From contig OZ023274.1 of the NCBI GenBank assembly GCA_964007475.1, positions 105,571,372 through 105,635,371 on the forward strand: DNA of 64,000 nucleotides, given 5' to 3'. This DNA is from Hybos culiciformis (taxonomy: Eukaryota; Arthropoda; Insecta; Diptera; Hybotidae). The notes under the pieces were generated by a model. That model saw only the letters and a list, made by a program, of their open reading frames with translations. It was not told the DNA's origin and searched no databases. Shown here piece after piece: positions 49,397 to 63,852 of the stretch. Every line of letters begins with the position of its first letter. Within the stretch, counting starts at the first letter, position 1. Both the position numbers and the translations under genes were made by a program.

Positions 49397-52300
49397 GAAT
49401 GGTAAAGAACCATACTGATAAAATATTCTTCGCTGAAATATTCAAGCTTCAAAATTTTGGTGATTTAAATATAATCTTTGGAAAATATAAATTCATTAAA
49501 TCAATATAAAAAAAAATCGATTGGTAATTGTTTGTGTTAATATATCTGTTCTCTCAGTGTATATCAAAAGAAAAGCTTTTGATCTATCAATACTGTATAC
49601 ACCGTATTTCCAACAGTTCTTAAAATCAAAATCAAAAATTTACATATGTACATGCTTACATGAATGATGATAATTATTTTTGCCACTAACAGGAAAATAA
49701 AATCAATAATAATCATTTACATATTGGTTATAAAATCTGTTCAAATATCGAAAGATTAATATTTCTATATATATAATATTGTGTATATGAAATCCACAGT
49801 GATACCACGAAAGCCACGAAAACATTAAATAATTTTTTTGTTTTTACATCAATGAAAAAAAAAAAGATTTATTACTAAAAGTTAGGGGTTTTCTCAAATT
49901 AAAAATTAAAAAAAAATAAAAAATATTCAACATTCAGAGTCAAGGATATGATATTTGAAGATTTTAACATACTAAATTCGAGAACTAGGACAGCACATTA
50001 CCTATTTGTCTAATTTAGTATAGATATTTACATCAAATACAGATTAAAATTCATACAACAAATCTCATAAATAAAATTTTTATGTCATACTTCTTATTTT
50101 ATACATATAAATTTTCTTTCCTTAATTTTCGTCAAAGATTTGAAAAGAAGATATTATATTTTTTTCTACTTAAATTTAAGTATATAATTATTAAATGTTT
50201 AAAAATCTAGGGCAAGGATAATAAAGAAAATATTCTTATATACCTATTTTACAATAATACTTAATGATAGTGAGAGTTTTAAGTACCTACATTATGTTTT
50301 ACTAGGTAAAATATATATTTAAGATTCGTATATATATTGATAAGCAAAATATGATTGTGTGCCAAAAAAAGATACAAAATACATTATTTTGTTATGATCG
50401 GAAGAATTAGAAGTCATTTCTCTGTTATTATTTTTATTTTCAATGTCTCTTTTTCATACACACTATAAGTTATTATAAATAGTAAAATTTTTGGTTCAAA
50501 TATTATGCAGGACAAGTTTGCTTAATGATTTGTTTTAAAAAATGACAAAAAGTTGACATATTTTTTTTGTATACAAGATCTTTTGGTCCCATATGAATTT
50601 TTTTTTTATTAATTGCAGTTTATGCAAATTATATGATTATATTAATATTTTTTTTAGTAAATACTAGTACATATATGATAAATAGTCAACCATTAAATAA
50701 ATGCGTACTAAATTTCGTTTTGCGGTGACATTCTCTTGTGCAAATTTTTGATTAAAGTCACAATGGACAAATTTTGCTCATGTTTTCCGTCCGTAAAAAA
50801 AATCACTTTTTTTCTGCCGCACTGAAATCAAATTTTAAAATCTCTTTTTGATACAAAAAAAAATTTTTTTTTTGTTTCTTTTTTGATCCTTGAACCAATT
50901 GTAATTTCATTTAAGATTCAAAGAGTATATTTTGCAGATTGTTTTTTTTTTCTTTATTTTTTTGGAAATCCCTTTTGAATCAAATTGTGTATGTTTTTTT
51001 TTTGTCTGGATTATTAAAAGAAAAAAAAAAAAAGAAAAAGAAAAAAAGATTGAAAACCACAAATGTCCTACTTAAAGGTAAAATTATAATATTTTATCCT
51101 TTGTCCTTTTGAACTTTAGAAATATGATAAAATTCTAGGTTTTTTATTTTTTTTTCTTGACTAAAACAAATTGCCGAAAAGCCCATAAGCAAATTAGGTA
51201 TATATCAAATTTTAATTGATAAAAAGATTAAAAGGATCTCGGTAGGTATATACAGTCTTCATTAGATAAGAATTTACCAAAGACATTTTTACTGAAATTT
51301 AATTAATTAGTTTATAAATAATAAAATTAAAATGTAAGTTGAATTATAAATATATATATTATTATGTGTTCTTTAAATTTGTAATTTTTTTTTAATTATT
51401 AAGATTACGACCCTGGGTTTATGCAGTCCTTCTTAAAATTATTATTATTAAGATACGACAATAATATTGCACTATAGGACGCCTGCCTTGTATAAAAATA
51501 TTTAGTCTCACAGAAGACAAACAACTGAATAAAGAGAGAAATACTCGAGTGGTTCTTTTCGCTAAATTAAATCCTTTTTTTGCATTTCTCAAAAAAAAAA
51601 AAAATTGGAAAACATTTATTTTTTTTGTTTTTGCATTGTTATCGTTACTTGATATGCAAATGTGAAATTTATTCAGTTTGTCATGTGTGCGGTTTTCTCT
51701 GTTATTATTATTATTCTTATTATTATTTTTGTCTGCAAATTTATTTTTATTTTATGCAAAAACGAAAGAAAAAAAAAAGTGCACTAGTTATGTGAAACAC
51801 ATACTAAAGGATAAAGAAAAAACAATTTTTTTTTTTTTTTATGAAAATAATGATTGAATAAATTAAGGACATTAAAAACAAAATGAAAAACAGAGGAATA
51901 AAAGAAAATAATCATAATTGTAATAAATGTATTGTGCCTTAAAAGCATAAAAAAAAAAACATTATATACAAAAGTCAAGTGTTTTATTTTTTATTTTTTT
52001 TTATACTTAACGTGCACAAAATAATTAAAAAAATTTAATCGATTTTTTTTTTTCACCTTATCAGGGGAGCTCGTTACGCATAACGATTTTATTTATTTTT
52101 TATTTTTCAAAGAAATCATTATTTAAAGTAAATGTTGCTAAAATAAGTCAATTTTAATTTATTTGAAAAAAAAAAAAATCGAAAAACAAATTTTTTATTT
52201 ATTTGCTTTAAATATTGATTTTATGGAAATTGAAAGGGAAATAGCATTTTTCCTTAACATATAAACCATCAGAGAAAAAAAAACTAATAAATTATCGAAG

Positions 52301-53462
52301 TAAGGTTATATTTCTACCAATAATGTTCAATAATAAATATAAAAAGGATTACATAATAAATAAAATTAAATTTATTATACATTATAATATTTTTTTTTTT
52401 ATGATTATATTAAAATTCATTAATAATCTTTTTGTTTTATGTTTTATTTTTATTTTTTGTGCTTTTCCTTTAAGCTTGGAAAATTGTTGAATCGTAAAAA
52501 AAAAATAAGAGAATAAAAGCGATTGGGAAATTTTGCATTTGGGTGAATTGTTTAATGTATACAAAGTTTTCTGTATATTCTTTATGATGAGGCCATAAAA
52601 AAAAAAGAAAAGCTCAACCCAAATAGGTGATTTTTACTATCAAAAACTTAGTCTTAACACACGAAATTATTTATTAAAAATAAATCTATATAATTAGCTT
52701 AAATTTGTGTTCGGAATATTTTGCAATATGAGAGACATCTATTGCTATTTACAATTTGTTGTGGAATAAAAACGATTAAAAAAAATATTCAAAACTGAGC
52801 TCTTTGCGAACTTAACTTCTTTGAAGTCGGCACTAAAATTTGTTCTACAGAATAAGATTATAATTAATTTCTGGTTTTATAGTATAGATTCTCTTTTAGT
52901 CCTTTTTCAAGATATTTTTCGCCCAAATTAAGATACAACTTTTCGACACAATTTATATACACGGTATTTTTAAGGAAAAATCTTTTTCGTGGTGACTTTG
53001 TTATACTTTGAAAGAAAATTTATCGAAATCCAAACCAATAAAAAAATAAAAAAAAACCTCTAAACGAATATATTTTGCAATAAAATTTGTATCATCACTT
53101 ATAATCAGTCAGTATTATTTTTATACATCTTTGAAAAGAAGGTGATGAAATAAAATTTTGCTTTTATCTGTATATGTAAATAAAAAATTGAAAAATTATT
53201 TATTAGAATTATAAATTCAATCATGCTTGAAAAATACAATAAAATTGTTACATAGTAGCAATTACATATATTATATACACAACTGAAACTTAAAATAAAA
53301 AAGAAAAATTATGTCATAAGTTACTATAGGTACTATGTTGCTTATTTATTTTTTTTTTTTGTTTTTAACTCTTGACTGTTTTAATTTAGCGTAATATGAT
53401 AATGCATTCTATATTCTCCATAGATTTTGCATTTTTATTTTAGCATTTTTTTGAAAATAATG

Positions 53463-53484
53463 TTGTGCTGCTGCTGCAGCACAA
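53463..53484. repeat. CTG-rich 9-bp stem-loop
   Basis: TTGTGCTGC-TGCT-GCAGCACAA forms a perfect 9-bp stem with a 4-base loop, much more G+C-rich than its surroundings. It is one of three CAG/CTG tracts in the window. Confidence 0.6.
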
Positions 53485-54888
53485 AATTTTTATCTAGAAC
53501 AACATTTTGCACTTATGACATTATGTTTCATCACATCATATCGTTGTATAGTTTTTTTTGTTTTTTTTTTACGTTCGAGTAGTACACAGTTTGAAAAAGT
53601 TTTTCCAAACATTTTATACTAAATAAGTATGTGTGATATTATTTTATTTTTTATATTTTTTTGTACATACAAGAAAAGCTACTTCTTATAAAATATTATT
53701 TGACAAATATTCGTAAGTCAAGAACTTTTGCAATATTATTTTACAAAATATTTTTATGAGATATGTATAATGTAATATGTCGAGTGAAAAAAAAAGAAAA
53801 TTATTATAATATTAAAATTTTTATAATAAATAAAATTATTTTATTTTAAAATTTTATTTTTTTTTTTTTGCATATTATTATTATTATTATTTTTTTTTTT
53901 TTTTTCAAAAACTTCTAACAGCATGAAAATAATTTAATCATAAAAGTTTTTCTATTATATTTTCTTTTAAAAAAAAAAAATATTAAATTAAATTTCCATC
54001 TTCGTAAATAAAAAAAAAAAAAAATGTGGAAAATATAGAAAATAGGAAAAAAAAAAATGCACATATAATTTTGTTATCAAATTCAATTTTCATATTCAAC
54101 CAGAAAAAAAAACAGTTTTTCTAAAAACAGGGAAAAAAAATGTTTTCCCTTCATAAAAAGAAAATTTTCCGTAAAACTATTTATTAAAAGAAAAAATTTT
54201 CTCCCAGTTTTCCTTATATAAAAGTTTAAATAAAAGAAAAATTATTCTATGAATAACGATGAAATTTTTGAAAGAAAAAACTTCAAAATCAAAAAATTAT
54301 CTTCCTTTTTTTTAGGTTTACGAAAAATAAAATTTCTAAATTTTCAAAAAGTTTCAAAATATAAAAATACATAAAGTTTGGGCAGATTACTAAAACAGCA
54401 ATAATTTTAAAATTTTTCACTCCCTTTTCACATACCAAAATTTATTTCTTCCAACTAGTTACTCAAAAATGTATATTATCTATAACATTCAGAAAGATAT
54501 TAAATAAAATAAAATAATCTTTTTATAAATAATTAAATTTATTTAATTTTTATGTCCCTCATAATATATATACATACTAGTTTCATTCTAACCCTAGTTT
54601 AGCTGAAACTTCCAATCGTCCATTAATTTAATTAAATTTCGGCAATTTCACTGATCCTTTTTTGTCAGTTTAATATAAAATAATAAAAATTATAACATAG
54701 ATTCAAGATTACAAGTTTCATCGTTTGACTCCTTTCGCAAATAAATATGTCGTCAATTAAGTTGTGGAAGTTGATTTTTGAAAATTTTTTTTTGTATTTT
54801 TTAATATTAACTTTATAATGTTTTCCTAAATAAGAAATATGACATAAAATATCAAATTATTTTTGTTTGTACTCAGTTCGTGTCCTAA

Positions 54889-54918
54889 GGATGTAATATA
54901 TTTGTCAATATTACATCC
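54889..54918. repeat. 11-bp inverted repeat
   Basis: GGATGTAATAT and ATATTACATCC are exact reverse complements separated by 8 bases. Confidence 0.8.
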
Positions 54919-57900
54919 TGAATATATATGTATATAAATTGTTTTGCAATCTGTAAATATAATGATTAGGGATGGGAACTTTTAGATTTTTTCTCTAGGT
55001 TATGCAAATCAAAAAATTCTTTCAAGTTTGCCATCAATTTGTTACTATACCAACTCGATACCAACGAAATTACTCATATGTCTATTAAACTTTATTTAAT
55101 TTATTTTTAACTTATATTTTTATGGAATACCTTATCAGTAGTTACAAAAAAAAAAAAAAAAATTAATATTTTGAAAATAAGATTATTTGAAGTGATAATA
55201 TGGTACTAAAATTGGGTCACATAAAATTATAACAGAGCTTTCAAAATAATTGTGCAATATATAATATACATAATTACACTTATATTTTGTACATTTAAAT
55301 AAAAAATTTTCAGAAATTAAGTACTTATATTTTTATTATTCATATTCATAATTAAATTCTTTAACTTAAATTTATATTAAATTATCAGCATAATATGAAA
55401 TCCTTGATGTCGTTCTCACAATTTTTTTTTTGTTTTAGGTAGAAAAAAACAAAAATAAATTAAAATTTCCTGATAGTCACAGACGTAGCGACTATTAATG
55501 CTTTCGTTATGAAAAAAAAAAAGATTTTCATTTCAAATAAAATATCTACGAAAGTAATTAAAAAAAAACAAAAAAAGATTTCAGGTCGTGTTAAAAGTTC
55601 TCTTATTACAATTTTTTTTTGTATTTTATTTTTGTATCGCATGGTTGTGAACTGAAAATTTGTATTTATATGAATTTTCATTTTTCTCTTTTATATATAA
55701 TCGAGTAGTAACATATAACATACCTACATGCAAATCGTTTTACTTTCATTTAATTGTTAATATGCTTAAATAATAATAATTAATAAAAACAATTTTTATA
55801 TATTATGTATAATACCATTTATAGGAGTTTTTAAAAGAAAATTATAAAAGACTGTGTTTAATTGAAATGAGATATACTTTTAAAGTAATTTTTATGTATT
55901 TACAAACAATACGATCAGGGAAGCCATTTTTATTCTTGTGTCTAACAAATCTTCTCGAAAACTAATATAATTAAGTATTTGAGAAATGAACATGATGCAC
56001 ATTTCTTTTGTGAGTTTTTCATAGCTTTCCACAAAATTCTATTAAACTCATTTTTCTACATAAATGAATAAAATATTAATTAAATTCTGTCTTAAATTAT
56101 CGCCAAAAAATTTTAATAATTTATATAAATTTTTGGCACCCAAATGCAGTGTAGAAATATGCTCCATCTAACTTTTTATATAAAAGTCTTAATTCTATCC
56201 ATTGATTGTACAAAATATGAGAATATATGAGAAATAATTTTCCATAAAATCCTACTATTAAGGATGAATGAGTAATCGTTAGAAAACAACATAAACAACA
56301 ACAACAACAAAAAACCCTTGGTTGGTTTAATTATACAAACAAAAAGTAAAAACCCATTGTTTTGGTTTAATATTGAGAAATGTTTAACCATAATTTTCAG
56401 CTGCCACCGACTTGATGCTATTTTTTATGCAATTCTTTAAAACCAAAAAAACCTTTTTTTTTGTTTCTTATTCTTTTAACAATAGCCATAAAAAATGAAT
56501 AATAAACGAAAATGACATAATATGTACAAATGTATTTATATATAAATAAAAAAAAAATAAAAATGCAACAATTATTTATTTTTACACTTTAAAACTCTTA
56601 ATACCTGTCACTTCAGACATCATAATTTTTTTTTTGCTGCTGCTGCTGCAAAGCTCTTAACTATTATACAATTTTTTTTGTTTTTTTTTTTTTATTCGTA
56701 TAATAATTGTTAACACAAGATCAAGTCTAGATTCAATTACATTATATGTACAATTTTTATGTATAGAAATACATATATGTGACTACAACACTAAAAATAA
56801 AAATAAAAGGCAAAGAAAATTTATATCCTTGGAAGAAGGAATTTTCTTTTGTTCTTTGACAATTCTGTTGAATGAAAATAATAATAAAAAAAAAGAAAAA
56901 AAATTTCTTTGCTCCCTGGCATTAGTTTTTTTTTTTCATTTTGCATCCCATAAAGAGTATATATATGCACGTGATGTTTGAGGGTGTTGTTATCATAATG
57001 ATGTTGAAAGTCATTTTTAATGCTAAAAGATTTTTAAGTGTTATTGCTAACAAAAGAGTGTAGTTTTTAATATGAATCCTAGTGAAACAACAATATATGT
57101 TCTTTGAAAACAATTTTTTTTTTTAGGTTGCCTATTTTAGCAATTTTTTTTTTCTTCTTGTCTTTGTTGGCGGTTCAAATTTCTCATAAAAATTGAAAGC
57201 TTAACTCTCGAAGTTTTATTATTAATTTTCTTTTATATCGACATATAATATGAGATGTGTAAGAATTGTTTTAGTACAAATTTAATGAAAAACTGGTTTA
57301 TAAAGATTTCAACAGATCTGAATTTTCATTTTATAACTATTTAGTATTTGAATAAATTAAAATTTTATTTCGAAATTCTTAAAAAAAATTTTACTAAAAT
57401 TATTCCACACATATCTAAGCCAAACCAATTATATAGCTCATAAATAATTTTTAGTCTCTCGCAGGAAAAGAAAATTGTTATTTGAAAAAAAAAAAAATAA
57501 TTATTCAAAATAATTGTTCCCCATTTTTATTTTTATTTTTTTTTTTTAAATCCTGAAGAATTATAACGTGGTTGTTTTAGAGATTGTCATCAGAATTTTC
57601 TAAATGCACATTCATTTCAGCAATTTATTATTTTTTAATAAAATTTTCATATAATGACACTCAGCCAACAAGGGTGACTTAAGAGAGCAGCAAAAAAAAA
57701 ATAATAATAATTTTTTTTTTTTTTTTAATCTAAATGTTACATCCAATTGTTGAAATTTATGTATAAAACATGCAAAAAAAATAAAAAATTGTTTTTGCCC
57801 GTTCGCCTATCAAAATGACATGGACCTACTTACACATAAATTTTAGAATAAACAAGCAAATAAAATTATTTTTGTTTAAATTTGCACTGCAAGAAAAATA

Positions 57901-60900
57901 TTTGCACAATTTTTATTTAAATTAAGATATCTACGAAAGAATTGATTAAAAAATTACAAAAAAAAAATAAACTTCTGAAAAAATACAGCAAAAGTGAAGA
58001 TGTGCAAGTCATATTGATATTCCCGATTAATTAATTTTGCTAATATCATAAGATACTTAAAAACAACTAAAGTTCCTTAAGGACATTTTTTAATAATTTT
58101 GATAAGAAACCAAAACTTCATGTACTTTCTATATTCGATTTTTACACTGCTTTGAATAATTTGAATAATAGGTTTTGATTTACTTAAAATTTTTTAAAAT
58201 TTATTTTTGAAATATGGGTCGAACTTTGAGCACGATTGTTCAATTGTATAATCCAAGAAATCTTGACCAGTTTCACTTGAAAAATGTATGGTTTTCCAAG
58301 TATTTTCATATGCAATTTCCATTTTGATACATTTGGATTTACTACTAAAATGGCCAATTAGGACATACCCTTTAACAACAAATATCTATGTACTGTTGTT
58401 TCTTTACTTTTATTATAAAAAAAACCCCCCAAATTGACCATTAAAACTTGTATATAATATAATAGTAACCGCTGTCCGCTTGTTTAAATAACCTAATACT
58501 GAATGTTTTTCAAGAATAAAATGAACATTTTCTTTTGATTGGATTTGTGAAAGTTTGTGTTCCTTTTTACATAAATTTTTCCCATACATCTTCGTCATAA
58601 ATATTAATTTGAATCTTCAAAAACGTGCAGACTGGGTAGAAGGTGTGGGTATAAAGTATGGGTATACGGTAACTAAAGAAAATTGAGTCAAAAATTTAGT
58701 ATAGGAATATATTTAGTATAAGAATATATATTTTATCTTCTTCTTGTTCTTATTCCTTTATTAATTTCTGATGGTTAAAAATTATTCCTTATCCCAACAA
58801 ACAAAAAATTAATTCAAAAAGCATATACATTTATTTCTTCGTTTTTTTTTGTTTAATTTTAATATTTCATAATTTTTCTTTTCTTTTTTTTTTCTCTCAA
58901 CTATCCCTTAAGAGCAATAAATAAATTTTACTTTTATATATATGTATATATTTTATTTTTTGTTTAAGTCACTTTCATCCTTGTGCCATTTTCAATATTT
59001 TGGTCTGTTTGGGTGCAAACAAAAAAAAAAAAAAATTGGTTAAAATTTTTTTTTCATTCTCAAAGTAATTATGGCAGAAAATTTATTCAACCACTGCACG
59101 CGATTTGAACAAAATTGCTTCAATACAAAAAAATTAAAAATAAAAGCAAAGTCCCCAAAACTGAAACATAGGATAAAAATTTATTTTGTGCTGCACTATA
59201 TGCACACAACAAAAATAAAAAAAAAAAATAAAACACTTTAAAATAATAAAATATTTAGTTGCGAGGAATATTTATTTTCTTAATGAATTAATTTTTTTTT
59301 TGTTTTTAATTTTAAATTTAGGCGCCAATTATCTTTTGTTGACTTTCTGGTTCTGGAAAGTAGTTAATATCATTTAAAAATTAATGTCTCTTTTTTAACC
59401 TGCAAAATTTTTGAATACTAATTTTATTATCAAATTGACTTGCTTACGCGATAACACATGTATAAAACTGAAGCTTATACAGCTTTCAGTATGTTTTCAA
59501 AAGTAATCAGTTTTATAGCTGAAATAACCAGATTCTTCGCGCTTAGTTATATTTTTGTATAAAAAAAAACCAATTAATTCTAATATAGTTTGAAATATTA
59601 GATTACATAGTATCTTATACCAATAGTGCATAATGTTAAAGTATATATACGTCAGTGTATGATTTTATTTAATAAATAGCCCAGTCAATCAAATTTACAA
59701 TTTATTTATTTTTTTTTTAATATGATGGTGTGATTACTGATATATTACAATGGTTTTCACAATATGTATTATTTTTTTTTTTTAATCAAATAAATTCATT
59801 TAGTTTTAACAAAAGAAATCAATCAATGTCAATGAGAATATATTCTAACCCATCTTTATTTTATTTGATTTTGATTATTGATAAAAATATGAAATTTGTT
59901 GTTAATAACATACATAAAATAAATGAAACTTTGATGTTGATGATGACCAATGAATTCATATAAAACTGAAATATTTTATTAATTCTATTCCTATATTAAT
60001 CCATTATAGAAAATTAAAAATTTTCTCTGATTTTTCTTAAGAACTTGAATTAATCATTTTCTCAACTATATTCATAATTTCCGTTTTTGTTTTTTCAAGT
60101 AGTAGTCGATTTTCTTTCGACTGTAGAATCGACTTCTCATTTTAAATAATACCATCAAATGTTCCTATATTACCTTTACATATTTTCAATTAAACAAAAC
60201 TTCTTATCAAAATTTATAAAAATCTTTTATTTATCTTTAATACATAGTAGTAATACTATATAATACATTTATATTATTTAATTATTTGACGAATTTGTAA
60301 TTATAATTTCAAAATATTACTACAATTTGTTAAGTCTTTCCATATAGAATAAATAACTATAAGTCTCTACATAGAACAAATACCTATATGACTATATAAA
60401 ACTTATATAAACTATATAAAACTATATAAAAATTATATTTTAATTTAACAAACTTTTCCCCAGTGAATCACTTGTGGTCGGATTCAGACTAATAGACTTA
60501 TACATATTGTAAAGTTTTTTTTAACGCTATCTACATCCATAAGTATATATGGTATATAGTGAAGCTCATAATTTAGTATGATAGTTAATACTTTTTCTCT
60601 AAAAATTACTGAACTAAATATATGAATAAAATATGAACTAAAACTTGGAACAAAAGATTAAAAAAAAAAGAAAAAAGATTCATTCATTATTTTATTTCTG
60701 AATAAATTTTATAATACGAGTATACTTATAAAATACAGGCTAAATGTGAATATTTTGTTTTTGGTTATCCTGTCTGGCCATAAGGGGAACTTTAATTACT
60801 AAAAAGGGATTTTTTTTTTCTATCTAATTTATGAATTTTCAACAAATAAAAACCATATGGACATCAGTTTTTTTTTTTTTCATAATATAATTATTATTTC

Positions 60901-62643
60901 ATATATTCGTGCTGCTTAAACCAAAAGCAAATAAGAATAAAATTATTTTATTTTTCAGGTGATAGTAATTTCTACTGTAAAATTTTTAGATCACGCGATA
61001 TTACAATGTAATGTAATCTGGTCTATTCGTAAAGATAGATTTTTAATGTAATAAAAACGAATTTTTATTTTTTCGAAAATATTTATTTTAGGGTTGGATA
61101 TAATAAAAAAACAACAAAAAAAAAGGAGTATAATTATTATTATTAAAAACAAAAAAAAAGTATAAATATACATACGTTATTATACATACTGTATAAAAAT
61201 GTATGATGTAAAAATAAAGTTTGGGCGATGGACATTATTTTGATAAAATTTTGATTTTAAATTCATTATTTTATACGTATACAAACCCTTAAAAGCATTT
61301 TATAATAGTTTTAGAGACACATACGTTCATTCTATATTTGTTTTTACTTCTAATTGCAATAATATTTATCATCTTGCATTTTGAATTGTTTTTACGCCCT
61401 TAATATTATATCAGGCAAATTATAGTTATTTCATATAATAAATGATAGAGATAATTAAAAAATAATCTTTGTTAAATTATTTTCATTATAATTAAATTAT
61501 ATATAAATACCTAATGTTTAATTAAAATAAAAACTGGGATGAACATCAATAAAATAGATAACTAACATTTAGAACTAATTAAGTAATTAAACCTAGAATC
61601 ATTAATGATTGGATATAATTATCATTAAGTAGTCATAGTCGACAATTTTCACAGTTCCTTACTAAAATATTTGTTTTTAAGTAAGAATACTATTTGTGAG
61701 TCAATATATGGTTTTGGACTTGAGTCATTAATATTTTTTTACTGAAATTAATTGTTAGAATGTCGAATGCTTCATTCTTACAAATAAGGTCTGAATTATT
61801 GACTGCCTTTTTTTTTTTTGGGAAATAATAAATTTCATAAGAAAACTTTAATCCACGTATTCAACGTTGCTTTCTAAATTTTCTTCTTTTTTTTATTTTA
61901 ATGCGTGAACAAGAATATTTTACATAATATCAGAATATTTTCTTTAACTTTATTTTTCTCATCATCATAAGAAGTATACTCAACTTCTTGTCATTCTGTT
62001 TATGTACTAAAAAAAAAAAATAATAATAATAATAAATAAAAATAAAATACATGACTTTATTCGCATAATATAAACAGAATAAATAATTTTTCCATAATAA
62101 CTTCAAATAGATGACACGATTTATTCCTAATCGAAGAGTACATAAATTTAATGATGATATTTTATTTCATCTATGTATCTACATATATATACTACATATT
62201 CATATTGCATATAGAATATTATATATGTAAAAAATAATAAAATTTACTGAAATTTAAAAAATAAAAAAATAAATTGAATTCGAAGTTATGTGGGTGAATT
62301 TTTTTATTGTATTCTATGTTGTTTTCTATAATAAAAATGTTTTGATTCATTATATTGACTTTTATTTTTTTTAATATTTTTATGTCCTCAATTTATTTTT
62401 ATTATTATTATAACTATTATTATTATTATTGTATTAAGTTCGAAAATAGGAGTACTGACCTCAAAAAAAAATCAAACTGCATTATATGAATTCAAATTAT
62501 ATTGTTTTTTATTATAATAATTCTATGTACATTAAAATTTAAAAATCAACTTTCAGCTTGTTTACATTCTGAATTTTTATAATGACAATTGTACATTATT
62601 TTTAAGATTTTTTATTTTAAAATTATCATGTCGTATTCAATAA

Positions 62644-62793
62644 ATTGTGATTGAAGCCTCATTAGGGATATTGAGAGCCCCTATTGGATACTTTCTTTGT
62701 GTCGAGTACCCTTTGCCACAAGAGATATATTCTGCCTTTAATGAGAAACCAAATTATTCGGGTGATAAGAGTCTTGATGTTTTTTTTAAGTAA
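62644..62793 (+). other. Open-frame island, possible exon or TE relic
   Basis: A block of about 140 bases is clearly richer in G and C than its flanks. On the plus strand it is open for 49 codons without an ATG. The frame starts IVIEASLGILRAPIGYF, continues LCVEYPLPQEIYSAFNEK, and stops at TAA 62791-62793. A donor-like AAGTAAAT lies at the end. The minus strand also reads well over the same bases (FSLKAEYISCGKGYSTQRK, then YPIGALNIPNEASI). No good acceptor is seen for either strand. I cannot identify a family. Confidence 0.25.
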
Positions 62794-63852
62794 ATAATAC
62801 TGAACGAAAACATTTCTTAAAAATTCTAATGTTGTAATTCCATATCATTGTCCTGGGAAATATAAAATTTCGAATTACTGGTTATAACAGAAGATTTGAC
62901 AATTAGAATATAAAAATATACAAATTTTCTTTTTATATTTTAATAATAAAATCATCAATTTAATGAATTTTTAAAAACGTTTTTCCAAAAAAAAAATTAT
63001 TTTATTTTTTTTTTCATTTCATTTCAATTATATATAGTATATGTATTAATGTATTATTTATACAACATTACAACAAGTATCATGTTAGCAAATAATAAAA
63101 AAATTTCTTTAAATTAAATTTTAATGTTTCATTTGATATCGGAATAATTTGAAATGTTCTACTTTTTCAGTTCAAAAAAAAAAAAAACTTTTTTTTTTAT
63201 CATAAGTTTAAATTATACCCAAAAAAGCACTTAAGAAATTTTACACCTATTTAAAAAGAAAAAAGTTTTACAAAAAAATGTTTATGAAAATAACTTCCTT
63301 CCTTTTTATTTCTTAGATATTTGTGCAAAATATTTATAAAGTAAAATATTTAAAATTCTTGTACTTATGAGTTTTTTTTTTTCTTTAAGAAAATAAAAAA
63401 CAAAATTTAATATGTAAATTTCTTTTCACCTTAAATCAATTACAACAATAACGACTGCGGAAAGGATTCAAGATGTGAATCTTTAATATACGAACATCAT
63501 TGGAGATTTTTGTACTATGGAATGGAACTTTTTTAAATGAAAACCTCATGCCAAGAACACTTTCGAAAAACTTTCGAAACTCTTGTAGTACTTTTTTTTT
63601 TAATTTTGGAGTAATTTTATATGTAATTATTTCACACAAAAATTCATACGAAAATTTACACATTTGTTTGTTTTTAAGTATTCTTGACACATGTCAGCAA
63701 AAAATGTTGACATTACATGCTGTTCACAAAAAAAATGAAAATATTTAATAATTCAAAATTCTAGAAAGTAGATTTCTTCAATTGTTTTCTGGATAATATT
63801 TCAGGCCAATTGTTCTCTTGAATACTCATATACAATATCTTTGATAATAGAT
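62794..63852 (-). other. Probable 3' flank of the minus-strand gene
   Basis: Downstream of the stop codon on the minus strand lie the polyadenylation-like word ATTAAA (63744-63749) and another near 63600. The interval 63436-63690 is open on the minus strand for 84 codons with mixed composition (KKVLQEFRKFFESVLGMRF, then HSTKISNDVRILKIHIL) but starts at GTG, with ATG eight codons further in. The plus strand of the same region is also open. I do not know whether this is a second exon set, a relic or chance. Confidence 0.3.

Larger units (their letters stand above)
43661..62643. other. AT-rich DNA, no gene identified
   Basis: About 19 kb in which I find only homopolymer tracts, microsatellites and small hairpins. 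A slightly G+C-richer patch at about 51405-51500 repeats AAGAT(T)ACGAC twice. A G+C-rich tract of CTG triplets is at 56636-56649. Direct repeats ACTATATAAAA occur at about 60391-60437. The open frames of 60-76 codons in this stretch are low-complexity. Confidence 0.5.

Noticed and set aside
63500..63748. 82-codon plus-strand frame
   Set aside because: Starts at TTG and overlaps the minus-strand frame. No splice or promoter signal favours the plus strand.
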